Assembly: GCA_030734395.1 (NCBI GenBank)
Contig: JAUZTG010000042.1
Span: 1,612,001-1,676,000, forward strand
DNA from: Sarocladium kiliense
Lineage: Eukaryota > Ascomycota > Sordariomycetes > Hypocreales > Sarocladiaceae
Length of the DNA stretch: 64,000 nucleotides
Direction of reading: 5' to 3'
The translations under genes and the position numbers were made by a program. The notes below the pieces were generated by a model. It was not told where the DNA came from. It ran no database searches and was given only the letters and a program-made list of their open reading frames with translations. This document shows positions 1 to 10,737 of the stretch, one piece after another. Positions within the stretch are counted from its first letter, which is position 1. Every line of letters starts with the position of its first letter.

Positions 1-435
1 TCACAAATGTTAGCCTTTAGTCTTGGGGGAAGCGAGAAGGGAGGAGTGTACGTACGTTTGCGAGACGCTTGCTGCCATCGAAGCACATAGCCTCGAGACG
101 ACCGTTACCAAGCATCTTGATGACCTGGGCGTACTCCTGGCCGTCCTCCTTGAAGGTCAGCTCACGGCGCTGGTCGTCATTCTCCTTGGTTCCTCTTCTG
201 CGGTTCTTGCCGCCCTGTTGACAAAAGAGTGTTAGCAAGGCTGTCCAGCTCAACAAAATACCACGTTCGTCTTTGGTGGATGTCCAAGAGCTTGCGATCC
301 ATGCGCAAAGCGCGGGTAAAGCCTTGTGTCGCGCCGTGAAGTGCGGGCAGAAGGGTCACGATGGTGGGGGCGGGGTTGCTCGTCGCAGTCGCGGCTGCCA
401 GGATTTCGGCGTACCTTTCCCTTGTTCTTCGGCAT
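1..435 (-). CDS. TIF11: Translation initiation factor eIF1A, 5' part (partial at left edge)
   Basis: eIF1A binds the A site of the 40S subunit and helps ribosome scanning and start-codon choice. Exon 1 (435..415) encodes only seven residues, MPKNKGK, the conserved basic start of the family, and ends at a GTACGC donor. Exon 2 (214..56) follows a CAG acceptor and encodes GGKNRRRG, then the OB-fold strands with [18 protein letters not shown] and [17 protein letters not shown] donor at 55 opens a second intron, and the remaining exon or exons lie outside the window. Both junctions are phase 0. The sequence is almost identical to known eIF1A over this stretch, so the identity is secure. The incomplete 3' end is only a window effect; bases 1..55 are intron. 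Confidence 0.96.
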
Positions 436-1076
436 ATCGACTGGGAGCGAGGGTCTTTCGCTACTGTGTGTTCTGTTCTTTTGGCCTTTCGGTCGAGTCG
501 CTGCTGCGTTTCTGGCAGGGTTCGAGAGAAAAGACGAGTTGAGTCAGGCGGTGTTGATGTTGATGGGCGATGGGCGGTTGGAAGGTGGGGAGTGGGCTTT
601 TAAAAGGGCGAGCGATGGATGGATGCGAAGTGGGCGCTCTGACGCTTTTTTTGGGCTTCGGTTTTGCCGCTGGGCTAAACTTCAAACTTGTGCGTGCCCG
701 ACGTGTGTGTGTTTGACTTGACTTCTAACGTGACCAAAGTCTCCTTGACAAAAGATGATTCGAGGCGAACCTTCTGCAATAGCAACATGTTCAAGTAGTC
801 AAGTAAAGACTCTACACTACTCGTTTAGATGCTGAGCAGCCTCGAGCTCTTCACTTTCTAGGGGATAGCGTTAGATCAGTACCACATGCTCAGTGCACCC
901 TCCGCGGACAGATCCAAGTACCCTGCTAACACTGCACGAGGTGCATTATGTAATCCGTCGCTTCAGGTTATCTTTCCTCGACTACGACCTTGTCAACTCA
1001 GACAGCCTTTGAAGAAACAGTTTTCAAGCACGAGTCAAGGGATGCCTGTGTACGAGCCGTCCCGTGCACATAATTC
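436..1076. promoter_or_regulatory. Divergent intergenic region between eIF1A and the next gene
   Basis: The two flanking genes point away from each other, so this 641-bp stretch must hold both promoters. A palindromic CTTTTAAAAG at 597..606, about 160 bp upstream of the eIF1A start, is the only TATA-like element I can point to. Short open frames here have no family features and look like chance. Confidence 0.4.
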
Positions 1077-1949
1077 ATGGCCGCCCTGAACCGATTTAGT
1101 CTTTCGCGCCATCTTACTCTCGCAAGGCCCAGAGCAGTACGCTCTTTCGCAAGCACTTCGATATGGCACTTTCCAGCAAGGCAATTCAGGAAACAAGCCG
1201 ATGACAACCCCGAGACGACGCCTACAAACGGCAGGAAATCTGGCCGGGCTGGATTCGTGCGCCATTCACAGGACCACAAGCGGCCGAGTTCTCAACAGCG
1301 TCCCAGCGGGAACAGCAAACGAGCGACACGCGATGATCCTTCCACCGACACACAGCCAATGGATAGGGGAGGAAACCCTACAAAGATGGCAACACGGATT
1401 GTGATCCCAGATATCGCCGGCTTCTATTCTAGAAATGGTACTCTGGCCACGACTCCCGAGAATGCCCAGTTCTTCCGCGAGACCGGCATCGAAACCGACC
1501 ATGGCCTGCTATGGAACCTCACACATCGAGACGCAGACAAGTTCCGGAAGATGGGCATCGAAGTAAGCTTCTCCAACCGCTACGTAGTCAACCCATACCA
1601 CCTGCGGGCATTCGCTCCTCGCGGGGATTCTTGGGCCGCGAACAGACGGCAACGATACAAATCGCTTTTAGAGAATGAGCCATTATGGGTGCATTCCCTA
1701 GTGCCCTGGTCGCCAAAACCAGCAGCTGTGCGACAGACTTGCTCGAGGAGACTGGCATTTTGTACCCGTCGCGCTGCCGAGCTGTTGGCGCAAGAAGATC
1801 CCCCGGTTCTTGTACGAGGCACGGTGCTCATATCCGTGCGAGATGCGATTCTGGCCGTCAATATGCCTGCCCAGGAATTTCAAGATATGATGGTCAAGGC
1901 TTTGCGTAAGGAGATGCAGGACCTCGATAAGCAGGCCCGTACCCCCTAG
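1077..1949 (+). CDS. Uncharacterised protein, probably mitochondrial (290 aa)
   Basis: Single-exon gene. The start lies in a good context (ATGGCC). I do not recognise a family. The first roughly 40 residues (MAALNRFSLSRHLTLARPRA and onward) are rich in Arg, Ser, Ala and Leu and lack acidic residues, as expected for a mitochondrial presequence. Residues 40-105 are low-complexity and probably disordered. From about residue 107 the protein looks folded, with aromatic- and Arg-rich segments such as NGTLATTPENAQFFRETGIE and SNRYVVNPYHLRAFAPRGD, and a predicted helix at the C terminus (MMVKALRKEMQDLDKQ). The import signal is an inference from composition. A mitochondrial ribosome or RNA-related role would fit the basic character but cannot be shown from the sequence. 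Confidence 0.75.
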   Translation: MAALNRFSLSRHLTLARPRAVRSFASTSIWHFPARQFRKQADDNPETTPTNGRKSGRAGFVRHSQDHKRPSSQQRPSGNSKRATRDDPSTDTQPMDRGGNPTKMATRIVIPDIAGFYSRNGTLATTPENAQFFRETGIETDHGLLWNLTHRDADKFRKMGIEVSFSNRYVVNPYHLRAFAPRGDSWAANRRQRYKSLLENEPLWVHSLVPWSPKPAAVRQTCSRRLAFCTRRAAELLAQEDPPVLVRGTVLISVRDAILAVNMPAQEFQDMMVKALRKEMQDLDKQARTP

Positions 1950-2658
1950 TTGGTGGGAGTTGAGATGCCGTTTTAACGGCCCAGACAAGACCTCATGTCG
2001 AAGACACTGAATCTCTGGGCCATGTATATCGATCTGTACACTATCTATTTCACAATTGTTATGAGAGCGTACGCAAGCGGCTTGTTTTTCGTCATTTCAT
2101 GGTCAGGCGACAGAGTGGTGGCCACATACGAGGCCTCGGAGCCCATAGAACGAAATAAGACCATAGCATAGATTCTGAGCTTCATTGGAACAGCATAATG
2201 AATAAAGCATTCAATGGGCGTTTCTCTACCTCCTGTCTTTGTGACTGCGCACCTTGAGCTACCTCATGCCGTCGAGCTCCTGTTGCGCTGCTTATCGATA
2301 GCGCGACCAGGGGCCGAGCACAGGCAGCTAGCTCCACGGCGCGCGACCCCAAAACGTGGCTCAGAGTGCGGACGCAACCTCAAAGGAGACCAACAGAGGA
2401 CGCACGGGGGACCGCTTCACAGCTGCCATTTTGAGAGAACAAAGAACTTGGGCGCCTATATCACGACGCCTCATCTCGTCCACCCTTGACCACACACCAA
2501 AGCAGCATCTACCAGCCTAATTGATCTCGGTCTGTCAGCTCTCGCATCTCCCACGATACCGGACGACGACGGCGAGACTCGTACATTCGACTTCATTCAC
2601 TCACCTGAAGACACCTGCGCACTCGCCTCAGCTACCGAGGCGTGGCACTTTCACCAAC
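1950..2658. other. Intergenic region: 3' end of the mitochondrial-type gene and 5' region of CHS5
   Basis: Both flanking genes are on the + strand. The last 130 bases before the Chs5 start are pyrimidine-rich and free of purine runs, as is common in fungal 5' leaders. No other gene or repeat is visible. Confidence 0.4.
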
Positions 2659-3957
2659 ATGCTCGTCTCTCTTACTGTCGGCAAGGTCGACGCCGGCGTC
2701 ACCGTCCTATTGACGCCTGACAAGCGCCTCGTATGCTCCCCATCATCCCCAGCCCCCTCTTCTCTCCAGCATATGAGCTAAACAAGACCCTCGTACCGCA
2801 CCTAGATCGAATTTCCTTCCATCCTTCTGCCTCCGGATATCTCCTCCGGTAGCATCGTCGATATCACCGTCTCCCAGAATCTCGAGAAGGAAGCCAAGGC
2901 CGAGCAGGAGTTCCGCGACTTGCAGGAGCGCATCTACTCTTCCTTCGGCGCCTCAGAGCCGTCCGTACCAATCCTACGCTGCCGCAATGCCACCCAAACC
3001 TCCGTTGTTCTCGAATGGGATCCCATCGAGCTCGCTACCGCAGACCTCATCTCTCTGAGCCTCTACCGCAATGGCCAGAAGGCTGGAAACATCCCTCGAC
3101 CTCTACAGATGCACAGCACGAAGATCAGTGGTCTGGCTGTTGATACAAAGTATGTGTTCCACCTCGTGTTGAGGACGAGTGCTGGCACTTTCACGAGCGA
3201 GAAGGTGGAGGTTGCGACGCATAAGATGACGGATTTGAGTGGTATCACCATCACTACTGGTATCTTGCCTGCTTCGATCAAGGAGAGCCTGGCAGAGACG
3301 GTCGAGCGCATTGGTGCAAAGCTCGCAGACTCTGTCCGTATCGACACCACACACTTCGTCACAACAGAAGGCCGAGGACAAGCATGGGAGAAGGCCGTTG
3401 AGAGCAACATTCCTGTTGTCCGCCCTGAATGGGTTGACGCCTGCGAGAAGAACGGTCGCATCCTCGGTGTTACCAAGTTCTACCTCGACGCCATGCGCCC
3501 CGGTCCTCCGGTCGAAGAGTCACCACAGCAGTCACAAGCACCACCAGCGGCTCCCCCAGCACAGAAAGAGCTTCCCCAAGCACCACAGCCCTCAGACAAC
3601 GAGGCCAATGATGCCGAAGAGGGCAGTGCCGGCAAGGACTATGCTCCGCTGGGTGCTGACAAGAAGGAAGGTGGAGCAGCAGATCAGAGCTCCTCGGAAG
3701 ATGATGACTCGGACGGAGATGCACCCGAGCAGAAGTCAAGAAATGCTGCCCCTGAGGAGGAGCAGAAGGTTCGTGCGGAGGATGTGGAGGAGCAGAAGTT
3801 GGCGTTGCGGCCTGCTGACCCTGAACGCACCAAGACCAATGGGGACAGTGCGAAGGATGCCGAATCAGACGACGAGGACGAGGCAAACGCGGAGGACGAG
3901 AAGAAGAATGCGGCACAGACGCCCGATGGTGCATCATTCACGGATGTACAGCTGTAG
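2659..3957 (+). CDS. CHS5: Chs5-like exomer scaffold for chitin synthase transport
   Basis: Chs5 is the scaffold of the exomer coat at the trans-Golgi, which in yeast sends chitin synthase III and other cargo to the plasma membrane. Two exons: 2659..2730 (24 codons, LTVGKVDAGVTVLLTPDKRL) and 2806..3957, joined in phase 0 across a 75-nt intron (GTATGC to CCTAG). The product has 407 residues. In order: the small N-terminal dimerisation segment (IEFPSILLPPDISSGSIVDI, SQNLEKEAKAEQEF), a fibronectin type III domain at about residues 75-170, a BRCT domain at about 175-260 (GRGQAWEKAVESNIPVVRPEW), then a Pro/Gln and acidic Glu/Asp/Lys tail without structure. The tail is shorter than in yeast Chs5 (671 aa). 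The FN3-BRCT pair makes the identity firm. Confidence 0.93.
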
Positions 3958-4130
3958 GGGAGAGTTTGCGGCGGTCAAGGCTACGCAATGGTTGACGCTT
4001 TGAGCTTTATTTAGCAGGCGATGAGGGACGGAGTCTTCTGGTGATGTAACGAGAAAAAGACTTGTTTGAGTTGATATTAGCTTCAATCAGCATTGTCGTA
4101 TTTATCTACTCACACCGTTCATCGTATTCT

Positions 4131-4949
4131 TCACGGCGGCACCTCCTCATTCTTCCAATCCCAACACTTCCCCCTCTGCCCAACCTCAAACCCAGCCACC
4201 ACACCCGCCATCTTCTCCGCCGCATACTCCGTACTAAACAACTTGCCCGCCTCCACGCTGTCCCAGAACCCCTTGCTTAGCCCCGTCTTCACCGTCCCAG
4301 GATGATACGCCATCGCCAGGGCCTTGTCCCCACTCCTCGCCGCAAGGTACCTGTCCAAAGACTTGCTAAGTGAGATGACGCCTGCCTTAGATGCGCGGTA
4401 GGAATACCATCCTCCGGCACGGTTGTCTGTCGTTGAACCGACGCGGGCGGCCATGCTGAGCCAGATGGCGTGGGAATCAGAGAGGCGGAGCTCGTCGTCC
4501 TTTGGGGATGGTTCTAACTCCGTAGCCTGCGTCGGTAGCATCTCCGCGAAATGCTTCATCAGCACCAATGGGCCGAGTGTGTTGACCCGGAACATATCCA
4601 ATGCTTTCTCCATATCGATCTGCTTTGGGTTCTTCTCCGGGTGAAGCATGCCAGGAATCGCACACGCAAGGCGTAGATGATGTGTCCTAGAGGGGAACAA
4701 CTCCCGAGCGCGGTCTGCAGCTGCGGAAACGGATGATTCATCGGTCACATCTAGCTGGACGAGAGACAAGCGTGGAGCAAGATCTTCAGCTTTGGGGAGG
4801 TCCTTGAGGATAGAGGATTTGGCGGATGACGGGTCACCGCTCCGTGTGGAGGCGAGGATGGGGAGAGAGGTTGTGCGAAGGAGGTGGCGGGTGAGAGCAT
4901 GGCCGATGCCACGGCTTGAAGGGGAGATGAAGATCCAAGGAGAGGACAT
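4131..4949 (-). CDS. Short-chain dehydrogenase/reductase (272 aa)
   Basis: Classical-size SDR of 272 residues in one exon, an NAD(P)-dependent oxidoreductase of unknown substrate. The nucleotide-binding loop is present as SPSSRGIGHAL near the N terminus, and an Asp follows the second strand region (VQLDVTDESS). The active site has Ser in IWLSMAARVGS and the YxxxK motif in YSYRASKAGV. The usual NNAG is replaced by CAIPG, a divergence seen in C-factor-like SDRs. The C-terminal YHPGTVKTGLS matches the substrate-loop PG motif. No membrane segment or targeting signal. Faces CHS5 tail to tail with only about 170 bp between them. The specific reaction cannot be inferred. Confidence 0.9.
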   Translation of the reverse strand: MSSPWIFISPSSRGIGHALTRHLLRTTSLPILASTRSGDPSSAKSSILKDLPKAEDLAPRLSLVQLDVTDESSVSAAADRARELFPSRTHHLRLACAIPGMLHPEKNPKQIDMEKALDMFRVNTLGPLVLMKHFAEMLPTQATELEPSPKDDELRLSDSHAIWLSMAARVGSTTDNRAGGWYSYRASKAGVISLSKSLDRYLAARSGDKALAMAYHPGTVKTGLSKGFWDSVEAGKLFSTEYAAEKMAGVVAGFEVGQRGKCWDWKNEEVPP

Positions 4950-5533
4950 GTTGGGCTGTTGGTTAGGATATTATATGATGGGATGAGTTTAGTCAGTGCA
5001 CCTCGCTTCCATGTAAGTCGCGAAGCGCAGGTAAACGGATAGATTATGAGGCAGTCGAGCTGAGCTTAGGCTGGAGGCTGAGATTGATCATCTGCTCTCG
5101 AGGCTTGCCATTATAGTAGTAGGACAGGAAACACAGGAAAAAGTCGAGAAACAGGCCCTACACATTCATAAGACAAACCGTCCGGATGTTTGCTCGCGGG
5201 TGGCTCCGTATCGATGATGCGGCGATACCAGAAGCAGATGGCGCTTAGATCTCAGGGGTCCATGTGATCGACGTCATGCAAGATCCCCAGATCGATCACA
5301 CCACCCTCGCCATTCAAGCTTACATTGACCGGCGCCCGGGTTGAACACAAGATCAGACGTAAATCCAAATACGATAAATATATTTAAAGAACGACGGGGG
5401 TATCTCGCGATCCCAAATATAATAGGAAAAGACTTGCCCAACCAAGCCGGGTCCAGCTGACCTCCAACGCGCTCGCTAGACAAATGAAAACCAGTCAATG
5501 GTGCGGTGATGCAACATAGAAATCAAATCCGCC
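4950..5533. other. Intergenic region upstream of the SDR gene
   Basis: 584 bp holding the SDR promoter and the 3' end of the next gene, both on the minus strand. It includes an AT-richer patch around 5360..5430. No gene, tRNA or repeat recognised. Confidence 0.35.
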
Positions 5534-7921
5534 TCAAAGCGCAATTCCGGTCAGCCGTTCACTCTTCTTCAGCCTTGCCTGTGCCGCCCCAGCGAGCTCC
5601 CGCATCAGAGGCTCCAGTGTGTCCAGTCCACTTTCGTCGCTGTCTCGGGGGCTGTCCTCGTTGTCCTCCGAGTCCTCGTCTTTCGCGTCACCCACACGTC
5701 GTTCAGCAGACAGGCTGTTCCGCCTCGTGGTATTGTAAAGTGGGAGTGAGCGGTGCTTGGTACGGCCTCGTTTCAGTCCCTCCATCGATTCATCATCCGA
5801 CTTCCACTCGCGAAGGTCATCCTGGTCAGCATGGTGCTTGCCAGAACTCATTGTGCGGTTCAGGTTGTCAAGCACAGGCACCAGCGCCCGCATCCATACA
5901 TCACCGTGTCGCTCCAGCCTGCGGACACGGCGCTCCATGTCCCGAAGTCGGTGCTCACGGTAAGCCTCGTACAATTTGAGAAATTCTTGGTCCCTGTCCG
6001 CCGCTTGCACGTCCTTGAGGGCCTCAATGATCTTCGTGTCGTCTTGCATCTTGCTCTTGACGGCATCTACTACGTCCTGAACGCGGCGGGCTTTGCACCT
6101 CGTGGTGTTCCATTCGCGTCTGCGCGACAACGAAGTGCGATCGAGAGTGCTATTTGCCCTTCGTGGCGTTCGGGTGGGAGACAATGGCGGTGTAGGATTC
6201 CACGACTTCTTTGCCGTCAATGGAGACAATGAAGCCCTTACTCTTGCCCTCCGTGCTTGAGGGATGGTCAACGACTTAGTTCGGCTCGGCTCATCCCCTG
6301 CGCTTTGCTGTCCGCCATCCGTTGCCGCGTTCTTCTCCACCTTGGTGATGAAGCCACTACCAGGGGGGGTGATCTCCAGGTCCTTTCGCTTCCTCTCATT
6401 CCACACGGGCTTGATCGGCGGAGCCTCAACTGGCTCTATGCTGGTTACGACCATGATCGGGCTGAGCGTGTTAGTGGGTGCATATGTACCGGACCCTCCC
6501 GTTGCGATGGGTTTGGTGGTGGGCGCGGATGCATCTTCTGACACTTCGCCTGGGTCTTGCTTCCGACGAATGGAAGCCATGTCTCTCTTCTTCAAGTTTC
6601 GGACTTTGTCTCGTCGACTCTCAGCAGTGCGAGGTCTTGATGGTGAAGTCCCTTGTTCGTCCATTGTTGCCAACGGATTCTCCGTGATCAAAGTAGCTCC
6701 ACTGTTGTTCGCGCCCTTCTCTTCACTTGTAATCTTCGGTACTTCAGCCTTACTTGAGCTGCGAATAAGATGAGGCCAATTCCCCGCATGCCCGAGGATT
6801 GGCTCCTCGTCCTCTGTTGCGCTGCTCTCGGAGATCGGCCGCGGTTTCTTCGTCGCCGCTGAAGGGTTGGAGTTGGTCGCATTACTTGCAATGATTCCGT
6901 CGATGGATGGACGTGCTATCGATGCCCGGTGCATTGTGCTGGAGGTCTTGGGAGGGTAGAGGCCGTGGGCTGAAGACGTTCGTCGTGGAGGAGCAGCGGC
7001 TGTATGGGTGCTCCGCAAATCTGAGCGTGATTCGAGCTTTTGGATACCGTTTCCAGCAGCATGGTCCGTCTCCAGGTGCGACATTTTGACAGAGTCTCGA
7101 TTTGTGGCGTTGCTCTTGGACCTTGTGAGTCCGACACCAGCAGGAGGGAGAGCCTTCGATGGAGGCGGTCCCGGAGAAGGCGGAATGGACAACCGAAAGC
7201 CAGGGAAAGATCCTCTGGAATTATGAGAATTATTGTTCTCTGTGACGGGTCGGAGGACAGTAATGACCCCTTTATCGTTGAGGTAACGAACAGGACTTGC
7301 TGGGTCTAGCAAATGGCTTGCGACAGGATGGTGGTACACAGGATACTGAGATCTAGGCATCAGACCGAAAGGAGACGCCTCCATAGGGATCGAAATGGCA
7401 ATGTGCCTGTGGCCGCCAGTCGTAGTGCCAGAGACTGCCGAGTCGGGAAGTCGAATTTGCCGGCTGAGTTTGGGGACAGACTTGCTTCGCTTTACCAGGC
7501 CGCCCATGTTCCTGAGACGCGACCATCTTCCCCTTTCCTCATCGTCGAAAGGCTGGGATGTCCAACTATCCGAAGGGGGATCGTAGTTCCTTAGGAAGTC
7601 CACCAACTCCGCAACTTCCTGGCTTCGGCTTTGGCTCTGGGCAGCAGACCGCTGCTGTCGCTTGCCGCCATCCAACAAATTTGACGCCGATCGGTTGTGA
7701 GTAGTTCGTGAAGCAAGGGACAGTTGATTCTGGTCCAAGAGGTTCGAAGCGGATCTTGTGTGTGACATTGGGGTTTGCGCGCCATCTGATTCTGTGCGAC
7801 GCCGGGGCCGACTTGACGAGGAAGGTCTTGACGCATATGGCCAGAGGCTATCGACAGTTCCAAACCAATCTCTAGCTGGGTAGGACGGCGCATGATGCCT
7901 CACGCCGAGACCTTGAGCCAT
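5534..7921 (-). CDS. Large, mostly disordered protein with C-terminal coiled coil (795 aa)
   Basis: Single long exon with no recognised catalytic domain. Most of the protein is low in order-promoting residues and rich in Ser, Pro, Arg and Thr. A near-repeat occurs close to the N terminus: TRSASNLLDQNQ at about 55-66 and NRSASNLLDGGK at about 75-86, which resembles tandem phosphorylation or docking sites. Around residues 600-690 a basic, charged helical region (SKMQDDTKIIEALKDVQAAD, then YREHRLRDMERRVRRLERHG) looks like a coiled coil. The end is acidic with many Ser-Asp pairs, followed by a short helix (LEPLMRELAGAAQARLKKSE). A signalling or cytoskeletal adaptor would fit, but that is inference only. 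The start is the first ATG of the frame. Confidence 0.75.
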   Translation of the reverse strand: MAQGLGVRHHAPSYPARDWFGTVDSLWPYASRPSSSSRPRRRTESDGAQTPMSHTRSASNLLDQNQLSLASRTTHNRSASNLLDGGKRQQRSAAQSQSRSQEVAELVDFLRNYDPPSDSWTSQPFDDEERGRWSRLRNMGGLVKRSKSVPKLSRQIRLPDSAVSGTTTGGHRHIAISIPMEASPFGLMPRSQYPVYHHPVASHLLDPASPVRYLNDKGVITVLRPVTENNNSHNSRGSFPGFRLSIPPSPGPPPSKALPPAGVGLTRSKSNATNRDSVKMSHLETDHAAGNGIQKLESRSDLRSTHTAAAPPRRTSSAHGLYPPKTSSTMHRASIARPSIDGIIASNATNSNPSAATKKPRPISESSATEDEEPILGHAGNWPHLIRSSSKAEVPKITSEEKGANNSGATLITENPLATMDEQGTSPSRPRTAESRRDKVRNLKKRDMASIRRKQDPGEVSEDASAPTTKPIATGGSGTYAPTNTLSPIMVVTSIEPVEAPPIKPVWNERKRKDLEITPPGSGFITKVEKNAATDGGQQSAGDEPSRTKSLTIPQARRARVRASLSPLTAKKSWNPTPPLSPTRTPRRANSTLDRTSLSRRREWNTTRCKARRVQDVVDAVKSKMQDDTKIIEALKDVQAADRDQEFLKLYEAYREHRLRDMERRVRRLERHGDVWMRALVPVLDNLNRTMSSGKHHADQDDLREWKSDDESMEGLKRGRTKHRSLPLYNTTRRNSLSAERRVGDAKDEDSEDNEDSPRDSDESGLDTLEPLMRELAGAAQARLKKSERLTGIAL

Positions 7922-10737
7922 GGTGAGGAGAGCGCCAGCCCTGACCTCGGGGGATGCAGACGATCACTTTGAGAGACCGCTAGATGGTCATCACGAACCC
8001 GAGACCTGATGTAAGAAGTGAGCAAGTGACCTCATAGATGTCTGAATCAAGTCAAACCCACGTTTCCCTGAGGAGTCCGGTGGCTCCTTTCTGTGGTTCC
8101 TTTCCTGTCCGTTGGGCTGGTTCCGTGTTGGCAATGTCTCACACGAAGCTTGTTAGTGAAATCACGACTGGACAGCAGCACGAGCGCCACAACGCCACGT
8201 CCAGCTCTTGTCTCACGTAACTCGGGAATGTTCTGGCAGGGACCTGGCTATGATTCAAAAGGAAAAGCAGAAGCAAGAGAGAGTAAAAAGAAGAAAAGGA
8301 GCACTGGTGGAGAGAAACCGATGGGGGCGATGATCAGCAGGCACTCTCTCAAATGGGGCGGATCCAGCACAAGTAAAAGGTGAGATGTCCTCGTTGGCCA
8401 AGTTCGTCTGCGGGCTAAGGGACGGGGCCGTCCGGCTTCCCTCTAGACAACGACGGGTCGGTACGAATGGGTGTGTCTGGGTCGCGGGGTATGCCTAGAT
8501 GTCAAAAGCATTGGAGGGCGATGAGAGAACAAATTGTGAGGTTGGCCACCACCAGCCTCTTGTCTATGTGTGTGTCTACGAACGTGCTCCGTATCGGAGG
8601 GGCCCAACGGCCACGTACCTTATGGACGGAAACGGGGCAGCTCCCAGCATCTGAGCTCGAAAAAGCGTCGAGATGGTGCTCCCGTCTGATCATATCCTGG
8701 CCTTGGGGCCTTTGAAAGCCTGTGACGCGTTACTTCTGGCCCACTGGAAGGAGAAAAGGCAACGATTTGCCCCCTGCTAGTCGTGGACGGAGCCAACGGA
8801 GTCAGGGATTGGATTGGGTGAGGACAAGACTGCCGTGTCCAGCAAAGTGTGCCACCTTCGAGGCAAGGGGGCCCGGTCAGCTGGAAAACAGAAGATAAAG
8901 CTGGTTTGTTGCCCCGAGTTTGCTGACTCGAAGACCTCGAGCAAGTCCATTGGCCTCCGGAGGTGAGTCGAGATTCCAACGATGGTAAGTAAAGGCGATG
9001 TTTGATACGTGGCTGAAGTTGTTCCGCCACGTTCTGAATCATTTCGCCCCCCGTGTCAGCTTCTTCAAGAGACACTGCACGGCCGGTACTTGGTGGACAG
9101 CCGACCGGGACCAGCTAGTGGACTCTGCTCGAAAAGACAGGGGTTTGCGAGGGTGCCAGGAACCATGGCTCCGTAGACGAACCCCAAAGCGAAATGATGA
9201 TCCAATCCAGCGGGCTCGTTTGGTCAAGCGCGTCCCCACGCCAGGATGTCGATCAGGGCCGCAGGCTGCAGGAGGCTGCAGCCTGCGTGTATAAACATAC
9301 TGGTCGGCATTGCTCGAAACGAAGTCTAGCAAAGGTAATAGGAAACGGGTGTGTCGTCTTGTTAAGATCGAGACAGGGCGACGACTATTGATTCTTGGTG
9401 GCTGGCGAGCCGCTCGGCACAGACTTCTTTCAGCACGGACATCGGGGCTGCCAGCTGAGCTTGGACCCAAGGGCGGGACTGGAGCCGGGGCTGGTGTGAT
9501 TGAGGAGATGAGCCTCTCTTCGAGGAGGGCCGCACATGTGCTGGCATGGATCAAGGCTCGAGAACAGCCAGAAACTAACTGGGCGATAAGTTCTTGAGGG
9601 TTTGATTGAGTCAGGGTCCGCAAGGCTGGTTTCCCGCAGCAGGTACTTCAAGATTAGCCTTGCTGGCTGGGTTCTGGACTCGAACCAGGACAGAAGAAAC
9701 AAACGTCTCGAGGAATTCTGGATGAGAAGCTGCCGAACGGATGGTAGTACTGTAGCCTAAGTGCGAGTTCCTTGTTCCAGCAGGAGCTCCTGTCTGCCTG
9801 CCTGCCGCGTGATCGATCGTTCCCTCCAATGTCGCTCGGCACAGCACAATCTCAACCCAAGCCTCAGCCTCTCCTCCTCAGGGCCCCTCTACCAGACCTT
9901 CCCCTTGGCTGTAATATCATCACCCTGCTATCGTTCCCCGCGGACGACCTGGTGCCATCCGCGGTCCCACGTTCAAGTCCGGCCTCCTCTTCGCCAATTG
10001 CCCCTCAATCCATTGTGAACTGAGTTGCTCCGCGTCACGCAACCCACTCTGGAATCTAAAAAAAATCAGGGATGGGCCTGGGACGCTATCATATGCAAGG
10101 AGGATCAGAAGAAGCAACGCAACCACATCAGCTGACGCGCGCGGGTCCAATCCTGGGTGTTAATCAACGCACTAGACATAAGTGGCCATTTCAAGGCTGG
10201 ACGATGAAGACCTCTTCCGGTTTGCGTTTTGGATCGTGCGTTTCTCGCCAAATCGAACCTTTGACCATAGCTTTACTGTCCGGCAGTCCTGTCTGCCAGC
10301 GGTGTGCATGTAGTGAGTGACACGAGGGACACTTCGGGGCAGGCATTCTCCACCACGTCTCGAGTTTAGACAGTGCCGAAGTGGTAGCTCGTCTACGGGC
10401 ATCACCATCTGCATGCTCAACTCTTTGCCTGCAGCATCGATGCCATGTCCATAAAACCATCTTCCCTCGTTCTACTCAGAGCTACCAACCTAAGTAGCAG
10501 CAACGTGCTCAATGCTCAATGTGATGGGCTCTGCAGCCTTCTATGGGTACGGACGGTACGATGGCCACACTCCCTTAGCCTCTCCCGTCCCAGAATACTG
10601 GTACTCAAATGACCCGCTCCGCAGAGCATGCACGCGTGAACTCCCATGAATGGCCCTGCCCCTGTAACCGTAACTCCTTATCATGCAAGTAATGTGGACC
10701 AAAGATCAGATGTAACTGGTTTGGAGACATGCCTGCA
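7922..10737. other. Long gene-poor region upstream of the disordered-protein gene
   Basis: 2.8 kb between two minus-strand genes. It must contain the promoter and 5' leader of the gene starting at 7921, and the Sen1 3' end. Open frames up to 194 codons occur (for example 9039..9623, minus) but show no domain, no conserved composition and overlap open frames in other directions. The clear structure is a perfect hairpin at 9261..9286 next to a TATAAA. Confidence 0.4.
9261..9286. repeat. Perfect 11-bp inverted repeat with 4-nt loop, next to TATAAA
   Basis: Arms GCAGGCTGCAG (9261..9271) and CTGCAGCCTGC (9276..9286) are exact reverse complements around the loop GAGG. TATAAA begins four bases later (9290..9295). 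No gene starts just downstream on the + strand, so the role is unknown. Confidence 0.85.

Noticed and set aside
9039..9623. 194-codon open frame on the minus strand
   Set aside because: Composition is random, rich in Arg/Ser/Pro, no family features, and it overlaps other open frames.
9665..9690. Exact tRNA B-box motif GGTTCGAGTCC on the minus strand
   Set aside because: No A box, anticodon arm or acceptor stem around it; one such match per window is not far from chance.
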